Shown: in pieces, positions 51,831-61,304 of the stretch
Layout of the letters: every line of letters begins with the position of its first letter
Position numbering within the stretch: position 1 is the stretch's first letter
Made by a program: the position numbers and the translations under genes
Origin: Anticarsia gemmatalis
Taxonomy: Eukaryota > Arthropoda > Insecta > Lepidoptera > Erebidae
NCBI RefSeq assembly: GCF_050436995.1
Contig: NC_134747.1
Coordinates: 10,237,501 to 10,301,500 of the forward strand
DNA length: 64,000 nt
Reading direction: 5' to 3'
Notes under the pieces: generated by a model
The model's database searches: none
Told to the model about the DNA's origin: nothing
The model's input: only the letters and a program-made list of their open reading frames with translations

Positions 51831-54800
51831 ACCCCAGTCAGTCCTTCAAAGACCTATTATATAATCTTCCAAAGCAAGAAAAACACAATAATAGAATACT
51901 TATAAATAAACCACACAATTTCAATATAAACACAGTAGACATGGTTATAAAAAGAGCGTCCCTAAAATCGTAATAACTTCAAAAGGTACAAAAATAAGTA
52001 AATAATAAGAAGGCTTATCTGTCTACGGAGATACGGATTTTCTTGTAATATTATATTCATTTTTGGTAGATTACGTATTAATAACAAGGGCCGCAATAAA
52101 AACTAATTATGTAGGGGCGCTCACCCGGCTTATGTATAGATATTATTCTTGCGCCGCTTATCTGGGTGTAACCTCCCGGGTCACCAGTAATTACCGCTGT
52201 AGACACAGATAATTGCCTGGAGATTCGTACTGCTTTTCCAATTTTTGTGTCAATTTTCCTCGTTTGGGAACATTTGCAACACCCCCGCCTTGGCTGATAG
52301 CCGCGGTGCGGAACGCCGCCGCGCCGCTTAGATCGTACGTCGTATTGTATTCGACGTCATCTCATTATTTCTAAGACCTTTGTTCGTTTCACTGAAATAT
52401 TGCTGAGAGTGTTGTGTTTACTTGTGTTTAGGGTTAACAACAATGCTTAGAAATAGATCTCATAAATAATTTAGAAGACACTACTTTTTCTCTGAGAAAT
52501 AAGTCCTTAAACAAAAAATTAAAAGTGATAACTTTAGATAACTATTTATTTATTTACTTTGCTAAAATAGGCCGTGTTCTCCCTCTGGACCTAGCCTTAA
52601 CGAACAATATCCTTATGCTCTTATAAATAATTTAGTATGCTGAATAAAATTTTTTTCCTGTTCTTCTTTATATTAAATATGTTTATTTATTAGAAGGTAA
52701 ACTTCGCACGTGCGGGTAGACTGTTCCCCTCTCGTCGTCACGACGTAGACAAGACATCCAATCCCAAGCACGTAAAATGAAATCCCGTTAACATTTTCTA
52801 GAACAAAGAATATGTTTAACAGAATTTGTTATTAGCTAAACTGAACAAAGGAGTAAACACAGAAATCCTATTGTCTTACTTAGTCTTAAATTCGTTCTAA
52901 ATACGTCATTCAGATAGGCCACTATCTAATCAATAATAAAAGTCGTTTTTCAGATCCAAACAATCCGTATGTTTCCTATTCCACGCCAAACAAACTCAAA
53001 TAAAAAACATCGCACAAACAATCAATTTCCCGTATACAAACCTATTAGTGTACTTAGAAAAACCGCTTTCGAAAGCTAGTAAGAGAAACGGTAAGTCAGT
53101 GTGAAACGTGTGAAGCACGCGATTTTACAAAGCCGTTGAACGTTAAGTTTCTAGCTTTCGTCGACAAATGAACAGTGTAGCTCGCTGAGGCAGCGAGACG
53201 TGTTCAATTCATCAGTGAGAGACTCAGCAATACTTCCCGGTCGCAATTTTTCCGATGACGAACACTTTCGCAGAACATCACAGCGATCGCTGACTCAGGG
53301 GTGGTTATTACGTGTCGTCAACCTTCATCAAACGTAGGTAAAAGAACAGTTTATTCCACTAAATAAGTGTCGTTCACCCCCTATTTTTCTTTATCTAGGT
53401 ATTGAGTTAAGAAATACTCGTAGGATTTTCTATGCTTTATTACATTAAAGAATGTCTTCTATTATGTTGGAATAAAAAAGTATATCAAAATTCTTTTGTA
53501 AAAATAAGTTTGAAATAAAACAATTAACACAGTTCATCAGTTAGGTTGTAAGAAAAACGACCAATTGATTTATTACATTTCGATAAAAGATTTTTCTTGA
53601 GAAAGTGATTTATTTATAAGAAATAAAAAATGCTAAGCTATTATTGGCTTCTTTTAAAGTCAGTTTTATAGACCGGCAACTTAGTAGAAAGCCCGCGCGC
53701 GATTTATGTAGATCTTATCTAAGAATTTTTTGTACCTCCAAAATCAAGTAGCTGTATTTAATATTGTATATTATAACGTATAACGTATTGTATAATATTG
53801 TATATATCACGAACCTTGCTTACAAGGCTCTCTTCTAAGTTGTCGGATTATAGTGATTAAGTAACACATAGAGTTACATTCTGATTTATATTCTTATGTA
53901 TGTACATAACTTGTATTCATAATTGTCTACACAAGTATTAAGCAAGTCGGATATCGTTCATTTATTTCTTCTATTGATGTCAGGCTCAAACAATATGGCA
54001 CGGGACAATTAATTCGGCATGAGCAATAAGCGAATCGTCTAACTAGCGACTAGCGACTAGTGACTAGTGACTAGTGAGAGTTGTCCGCTTTGTGATCGCT
54101 TTCTGTACATTTAACTGTAGTTTGAATAGGCCTCTCCGTAGACGCGATATTTCACTCCACTGAACACAGATCCGTTTCCAATAAATGGGATTTACTGTGT
54201 CACTGAATGAAATACAATGATACACTTTGTGGAGATGCTTCTAACGTTTTATATGCCTATTAATACCTATTGATAAATGCTCTACCGCTCTACTAGTCGC
54301 GGATCTCGCTGTTGCTCTATTAGAAACTCACGTTTGCTTTATTTGGCCCAATCTGAACGTCGCTTTCGTACCTAAAAAAATGTCGTATTTATTGATCAGT
54401 CTGGTAGGGATTTTTAAATGTTTAATGCCGTTTATAACTTAATTAATGACTTTTATAAAAGGTAACCGATCCTCTAGCAATACTGGCATCTAGTACGAAA
54501 AGTTTTCGCGCTACAAGTTAGCTAATTCATTTTTCACTTAGAAATATTGTAAATATACGTCACGTATAAATAGAAGTCACGTGCACTAAGAACTTTTAAC
54601 TTTATTTCTTCAAAATAAAATAAACGTAGAGGGAAAAACGTTCATTTGAGAAAAAAAATACCTGAGCGTGGAATTTGCTGTAACCTTTGGAGCATAATAA
54701 AACACGAAGGTTCGATACCATAGCCTGAATGATGTCATGTCCACTCATTAACCTATTTAGCACACCCATGGAAACTAGCATTATTTTTATACTTCTGGTA

Positions 54801-54990
54801 GTACATAGCTACAGAACTTAGCAGTTTTTGGTGTAAGTAATTGCGATTTCATATAGGCTTGTAAAAATAATTATATTAGTTGTAGTAGTTTCTTTAGCAC
54901 TTTTGTATTTAAAAGACACGTACCTATTCCATTTGAATCTTTTGTTCCATAAGAATTTAATTACGTATATTACAAAGTAATAAATTTTTT
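51831..54990. other. Gene-free stretch
   Basis: No supported gene. Contains a GC-rich island at 52280-52370, a potentially structured segment at 53070-53197 (long imperfect hairpin then CTCGCTG/CAGCGAG), an AT-rich palindromic patch near 53760-53810 and a 7-bp tandem array at 54042-54076. Confidence 0.6.
54042..54076 (+). repeat. 7-bp tandem array (ACTAGYG x5)
   Basis: Five head-to-tail copies: two ACTAGCG followed by three ACTAGTG. The ordered switch between variants suggests stepwise slippage. Confidence 0.85.
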
Positions 54991-55243
54991 AACCAATAAC
55001 TGTCCGACTGCTGGGCAAGGGCCTCCTCCCGGGCGAAGAAAGAGGTATTAGGCGTTGAGGTGGGGGACTTGACCATCAAGAGATGTATAAAACAATTTTT
55101 TGGCATTCAAGGTTTCGTCTCGATATTTCCTTCGCCGTTAGTGCAAGTGACAAACATAATGTCGAAAAGTCATTGATTTTACCTCGGGTTCGAACCATCG
55201 ACCACTTTCGTGGGAGGTGCCAACTTATACCACTCGGCTGTCT
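54991..55243 (-). mobile_element. tRNA-headed SINE with LINE-like tail
   Basis: Read on the minus strand: a head with a box A-like TGGTATAAGTTGG (55220-55232) and box B GGTTCGAACCC (55186-55196), an unrelated body, then a 3' tail AGGAGGCCCTTGCCCAGCAG near 55010-55035. The same tail is in sense orientation at 25738. A tRNA-derived head joined to a LINE 3' end is the usual plan for SINEs that borrow a LINE reverse transcriptase. No clear target duplication is visible. Confidence 0.8.
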
Positions 55244-56119
55244 GTATATTATAATACGATACCTTTATTCAAACCTGACAACTGTTTGAACAAAAAGCAC
55301 ACGTTGATGATCGCCCACATAACGGCTCAAATATTATGAACTGATAGAGCTTCAAGTCCGATATTAATATTCCCAGAATAATTTCAATCTCCGCGTAAAA
55401 TATATCTGGTATTTTTGAATTTAAATTCTCACACAGGGTTTGAGTGAATATATTCGTATTCACATATTATAAAATATTCGAATTGAAAAATATCTGTACA
55501 CGACAAAGTAATGCGTTTGCATCTTTCGGGATCACAAACATTCGCCATATTTTTAGCTAAATGAGGAAAAGTAGGAAACAAAATAATTTTATAAATCATT
55601 TCGTTCTTTTAGCTGTCTTGCTTCGGAGAAATAAGTCAGCACAACTCTTAATTAAATCGCAAAATAGTTAAACCTAACCAAAACTTTGAAGACCGTAGCC
55701 TAGATTGGATAATTACACATGAGATTGTTCCTTTATTTCGCTAACAAGTAAACAGGAAAAACTGTCCTACCATTAGAATAATATCGCCGTTGTTCATAAT
55801 GTTCCTTATATTCTGGATTTGTACGATATTCAGTGAACGCACTTAAGCAGTAATTATTATCATTAATTCGTACGAGGCAACGGCCTATTATTATATGTAT
55901 ATATTCATGTAATAAATTCTCATTCTGCTTCTGACGATGCTAACACGTAATATTCCGGTTAATATTAATGACGAACATTTCACTCGGTTAACCTTGACTT
56001 ACCTACAATGTCAATGTGAAATATGTGAATAACTAATGGCTGTACCATTTTATGCCTTTGTCGTCAAGTTACTGTCTACTCTAACTTTTGACGAAATAAC
56101 TTCTTCGTGTATTTTTTTT
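55244..56119. other. Gene-free stretch
   Basis: AT-rich DNA with no gene or repeat that I can recognise. Confidence 0.6.
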
Positions 56120-56392
56120 ACTAGCTGAAAAAAATAACAACTCCCATAGAAAAGGATGGTTTTCCAAAAACACTGAAACACGTGTTCATTAATTTCAAAC
56201 AAAAATTCCAAAGATGAAGTTTCATGCTCCTAACTCCGAAAATGACGAACTCCCATATAAACTTTCATCCTAGGAGTGGATTGCTAAAAAATCCTTTCCT
56301 GGAGAATACGTCATAAAAGGCACCCCTTGTCCAAATTTCATGTTTCTAACATCTATAGTTTAGGCTGTGCGATGATTATCAGTCAGTCAGAA
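56120..56392 (+). mobile_element. LINE 3' region (CR1/Jockey-like), truncated
   Basis: Contains the run of motifs typical of this abundant lepidopteran 3' UTR: AAATGACGAACTCCCATA, AAACTTTCATCC, AAAAATCCTTTCC, GAATACGTCATAA, CCAAATTTCATG, TTTAGGCTGTGCGATGAT, and an end in repeated CAGT. No reverse transcriptase coding remains, so this is a 5'-truncated dead copy, as most are. Confidence 0.75.
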
Positions 56393-59300
56393 CAAGTAAT
56401 TATATGTACTTATAGATAGATTACTTTAGGCATTAGCCTCCAGCCTCATATGATGGTAGGTAAAATATATCGATACAAAACGATATCGAAAGTTGGTAAA
56501 AGCGCAACTGAAATTACAATTTGTATGACATAAGTGTTACGACCACGGCACCACGATGACACCGCTTGTCGCGGGTACGTTTCCGAACAAATATTTGTAT
56601 GACACACTTATACATCGTAGGGTAGGGGGTGGACTCTGTATATAATTAGTCTGTTTGTATACTGTTAACTGTGACAGAAAAATACCAAAAACATACTGCT
56701 CTGTTATTTGAAGGTAGTACTTTAAACGAGGAAAATTTTCCACATAATTCTCCATCAATATTCTGTGTGTGACGCAAAATAAAAAATATCTACCCACAAC
56801 ATAGGTAATTGCCAGTTTGTTCATAAAAGTGCGGAGTTAGCTCTGCCTGTTCGGTATACTGATACTGCTAATATGTTCTTTTGTTGTGTTAAACAGCCGA
56901 TTATTTCACTTGGCCTATTACACTATTGTATTGGTAAAACAGACGTAAACAATTTTAATTAGTTATATTATTCAAGGAAGAAAATCCACTGGGATCTTAG
57001 AAGGAAAATTTTGGCACAGGCGAAACAGCAATTAACCCAGCCGCATTCAGCTGTATCTTGATACTACGAATATACCCCACATAATATGTATATGTACATA
57101 TGTGTTTCCACAACATAGTCCGATGTAAACACCCATTATATCGTATATCATACACCGTGGTCTTATAATATCTCCCGCCTTTATGGGGTATGCAAAGGGA
57201 ACCGTTTATCTCAGATCCTTCGTAACATGTTCCGGTAAAAATATTATATCTAATCTTTTATCTCATGTACCACTCTTTCCTGAAAGACCATTTACCTGCA
57301 GCTCTGAGAGATTAATAAAGATATATTTAAAGAGTTATTATGGGTTCCTTTTCCCACTGAAATGAGATAGAGATTGTATTAAAAGCGTAGCGACTTTCGT
57401 CTATGTTAAAGTCTTCTATGGTACATTATTTTTTATGAAAAAGGCTATAAATAGCAAGTAGATCCACGCCACTTTCGTTTTATTACTAAATATTTGGGCG
57501 GCTTCAACTCCAGCGATACACTTAGCTAAACAGTAAAACACGTGAAAGCAAAAGTAGAAAAGCCTTCGCAAAATCTTATTGATAAGTTTTATTCCGTGTC
57601 GAGAAGTTTGTAGCGAAGGCAACTAACATGCTCGAATTTTCCAATACATTTTGCCGACAGAAGTTGTTATAGAACTTCGGAAAAATGTAATTGCTTGATA
57701 TCTTTTTCTTTCTTTTATTAATGTTTTGTAGACATTTCCCAAGTTGAAGTTAGTTAGTAACTTAGAATATACGAGACAACATTATTTCCGAAATATTCTT
57801 CTTAATACTTCTTAAAGATAAAATGTAGAACTAATTTCCCAGTATTATCATTTCAATGGATCATAATAACTGTAGTAGTGCTATCGCAGAACCGTCCTTA
57901 TCTCACAGGAAGCGTCCGTGATATCCTAGCGAGATTATTCCTGGTGAGCGCGCCGCACGCCTAACAGATATCTGTCGTTGCATTTAAGTTAAAGTAAGTC
58001 TGTTAAATATACAGATATTTTGGAGAATTAAATTATCTAAATCAATTTATCTTCAAGTTATTTTCGTACTCAGTCTTCACTTCCTATACCATCAACACAA
58101 CCTTTGACGCTTTTCTTTTCATTCATGCATGAGATTTGTTTACGGTTTTCCAACATGCAGACCAAGTTACGGGAGCTAGTCATTGTAAATAAATTACCCA
58201 TTTATTGAGTCAATTCCAATATCGCAATCTGAACTAATTGTGCCCTCCACAGTGTATAACAATAATAATTAAGATTGTCATCTCTGATCAGGATTCGCTC
58301 TGTGTTTAGTATTTATTTACACCGCGCACCTCTATTACGTAGAACCTTAATTGGAAATTCACTTGGAAACCTAACAATTCTGCTTAATTGGAGTTAAACG
58401 TGTCTATTAATTTTACGAAAACGATTAAATTCATGGTTATTTATTGTACGAGAACAATTCTCTACGGTTTCTTAATGCTATTGTTATAATTTCTACGTTC
58501 GTTAGTGTTAAAGAATACGTACAGTCGTACACTGAACAATGCGAGGAGAAGAGCTACTAGAGTAATTTAATATACCGATGTTATACAGGCTTTAGAGAAC
58601 AACAGAGTTAATTGGAGTTCAGGAAGTAAATCATTTAACATTCGTTTTCATGCGAATAACATCTTTAGTTGAGGATAATTGTGTTATTGTTCAACTACCT
58701 GTATAAATTGTTTTGTAGTAAAGTCTGGTTATTTGTAGTCTTTCTAGTTTTCTTGTTGGCTGATAGGTTATGCTCAAAATTTCTAGAGAAACGGTTTTTT
58801 TTTCTATAATTCTCAGTTCTTGAGCCATTAAAGAAGTCTTCCTTTTCTCGAATATAAGTTATAAGAAATGTGATTTCAAGTAGAACAATTGTTTCCGTTT
58901 ATCTGTTTCATCTGAATTATCTACTCTTTTGGACATTTAGTTAAAGTTGAAACTTAGCCAATTACACCGAGGCGTATAATTCAAATTGGAAGGAGGGTGA
59001 AAAGGACAATTTCTTGCTAAATACTTTTTTATCACAGCTTTTTATACAAGCAGCCTTGTTTAAAGCTTATCTGACGTTTTCTTATTACTTCTGAGAAAAT
59101 ACGTTAAACGAAACTATATTCTATTTAACAAACATTGACTGAGAAGGTAACCGTTATTTATAGAGCTATTGACTAAATTCCATAAAACGTAGTGAAGCCT
59201 ATGAATCTAAGCGTAACCTTAGCCTCTTATTTTGTTCAAATATTGGTAATATTATACATTCAACACGATAAACGTAAAACAGCTACTTTCCAAATCCTAT

Positions 59301-60475
59301 AATCATGATGTTTATTCAGTGTTAAAGATTTGTTCAGCACATCTCATTTCCCCTAAACGTTAGTCGCTCTAAGATTTAATGGAATTTACAAAGTTTCCTT
59401 CGCACAATAAATCTATTCAGCCATTCACATAGATATCCACTTCCACTTGGATTGTTTTAGTTTTGATTGTGTGAACGAAAACTTTGCACAAATTAGTTAA
59501 CGCATGAAAACTTTTACGAATTAAACAACAATGGGTACCTGGCTTCAGCAAAAAGGTCAGAGCTATTGTTAGCCAGTCTAAATGTGTTCAATTTACCGTT
59601 GTTTAACGCGCTCTCGATAATTTTGTTCAATTCCTTGATATATAACCCTCTAAATAGCTTCCAACTCGACCAGATCGCTTAAAAGGTAAAAGTTTGCTTA
59701 AAGCCGATCTTATTATACTGAACACGTTCGTGTACCACGTATCTCAAAACGTGCATATCCATAAATCTCCTGTAATAAAAATATTAGGTATTGGGTTCCG
59801 ATTGCTATTTGCCGTAATTGCACGTGCGATAAAACAAGCAATAACTTAAAAAGCGGAATAAATGAAATTCGATCGTGGTGCGATCCACATCAAACGGATT
59901 AAAAGGATCCACACACGGACAGTTTTACGGTTATTTAAACAGGATTTATTTGAGTAGGAGCGGAATTTAAACAGATTAGCGTTGAACCCGCGACCCACGC
60001 TGTTTTACTTATCTAACTATCCATGCTGTTTTTCAGTAAGGATTAACTAGTGCTTAAGCTCGTTAATTTGTCTGCAAAAATTAGGGCTGTGAGAAGAGTA
60101 AGACTTTACTGCGCTGTGTATGTATTCTGCTATAAAAAGAAAATTAACTCATTAGCCTACATTTCCGTTGCTTTAAGTCGTTAGCTGGGAAGGGAAATAG
60201 TCGTGCAACTAGATATTTTGCAAATTTAAAAGCTTGGTTACATTCTCAAGGAAATGTTGATGTTTTCGTAAATAGCATTAAATGCATGACATATTTTCCT
60301 AGCGCGTGGCGTGTAAGTTTAGAAGCATCGCTTACAAACTTGTCAGGGTGTCAAAACGTTGTAGAAGGTTAGTATAATACAGGTAACAATAGAGAAACAG
60401 CACGCGATGGCAACGTGTTGGCGGCGTGACGTGTGACGTGAGGTGCCGCCGCGGGACTCAAGACATACATTTTAT
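56393..60475. other. Gene-free stretch
   Basis: No supported gene. Possible tRNA-like remnant near 59980-60030 on the minus strand (GGTCGCGGGTTCAACGC resembles a B box). The last 60 bases hold a GC-rich patch with two adjoining TGACGTG motifs between GGCGGC and GCCGCC. The rest is AT-rich. Confidence 0.6.
60468..60475. repeat. Target-site duplication, left
   Basis: CATTTTAT directly before the element; the identical 8 bases follow it at 61297-61304. Confidence 0.85.
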
Positions 60476-60530
60476 GGTTTAGGCGCATTAGGGCTAATTC
60501 TCATTATGGCAACCGACTCGCTAATGGACT

Positions 60531-60660
60531 ACTTCTCATTATGGCCACTTCTCATTTTGGCTACTTCTGAATACGGCTACTTCTCATTAGGGCTACTTCT
60601 CACTTGGGCTACTTCTCAATAGGGCAACTTCTCACTTGGGCTACTTCTCGTTAGGGCTAC
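60531..60660 (+). repeat. 16-bp tandem array, left arm (8 units)
   Basis: Units begin TTCTC and end GGCTAC or a one-base variant: ATTATGGCCAC, ATTTTGGCTAC, GAATACGGCTAC (with TTCT), ATTAGGGCTAC, ACTTGGGCTAC, AATAGGGCAAC, ACTTGGGCTAC, GTTAGGGCTAC. The order is mirrored in the right arm minus the second ACTTGGG unit, which follows AATAGGGCAAC. Confidence 0.85.
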
Positions 60661-61128
60661 TTTTGTTTATTGAAATAAATACTGTCTTTAACAATTATTA
60701 CCAGGAGGTACCAAATTTTCTAGTAAAGGCACAATACTGCCATCCATCTTATACGTCCACAATAATATAAGTTGTCACGTAATGCAAATAGATGGCGCTG
60801 GATAAACAAAATGTTGTTGTACCTCCTGTGGTACCTCCCTAGTTTTCGTCTTGATTTTATTGAAATTAAAGTAAATAAAAGAAGTAACACCTAGTAATGT
60901 TTACATATCCTTTAACTATTGATTTGTGTATGTTATAAATAAATGTTAGTTTCAAACCAGACTAAAGTAATTACAAGAAGTAATACTTATAACATTATAT
61001 ACTTACCTATTACATTGGTTCAATTAATGTTGATTTATTCTTATAATAATGTCATTAATCTCTTATGAATGTATAAACATGTTTATATGTAGGTACATAA
61101 AGACAGTATTTATTTCAATAAACAAAAG

Positions 61129-61242
61129 TAGCCCTAACGAGAAGTTGCCCTATTGAGAAGTAGCCCAAGTGAGAAGTAGCCCTAATGAGAAGTAGCCGTA
61201 TTCAGAAGTAGCCAAAATGAGAAGTGGCCATAATGAGAAGTA
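61129..61242 (-). repeat. 16-bp tandem array, right arm (7 units)
   Basis: Inverse of the left array with one unit fewer. Matching internal variants unit by unit shows that the two arms were copied from one another, or kept alike by gene conversion, after the array had diversified. Confidence 0.85.
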
Positions 61243-61296
61243 GTCCATTAGCGAGTCGGTTGCCATAATGAGAATTAGCCCTAATGCGCCTAAACC

Positions 61297-61304
61297 CATT
61301 TTAT
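61297..61304. repeat. Target-site duplication, right
   Basis: CATTTTAT directly after the element, identical to 60468-60475. Confidence 0.85.

Larger units (their letters stand above)
60476..61296. mobile_element. Foldback-type element with 16-bp tandem repeats in its arms
   Basis: An 821-bp element bounded by GGTTTAGGCGC...GCGCCTAAACC and flanked by an 8-bp target duplication. Left arm 60476-60690 (215 bp), right arm 61098-61296 (199 bp). Aligned by eye they are identical except that the left arm has one extra 16-bp unit. Each arm carries a head-to-tail array of a 16-bp unit (consensus TTCTCATTAGGGCTAC): eight units on the left, seven on the right. The 407-bp middle is AT-rich with no open frame of note. 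Long inverted arms built from short tandem repeats define foldback elements; an 8-bp duplication is usual for hAT and P superfamilies. Non-autonomous. No named family recognised. Confidence 0.88.

Noticed and set aside
55186..55243. Possible minus-strand tRNA gene
   Set aside because: Boxes are present but no cloverleaf forms, and a SINE body with a LINE-like tail follows.
59980..60030. tRNA- or SINE-like word on the minus strand
   Set aside because: Only a B box-like match (GGGTTCAACGC); the A box and structure are not convincing.
60531..60660. CRISPR-like array of short repeats
   Set aside because: The 16-bp units are contiguous with no spacers and are mirrored in an inverted arm; this is a eukaryotic transposon.
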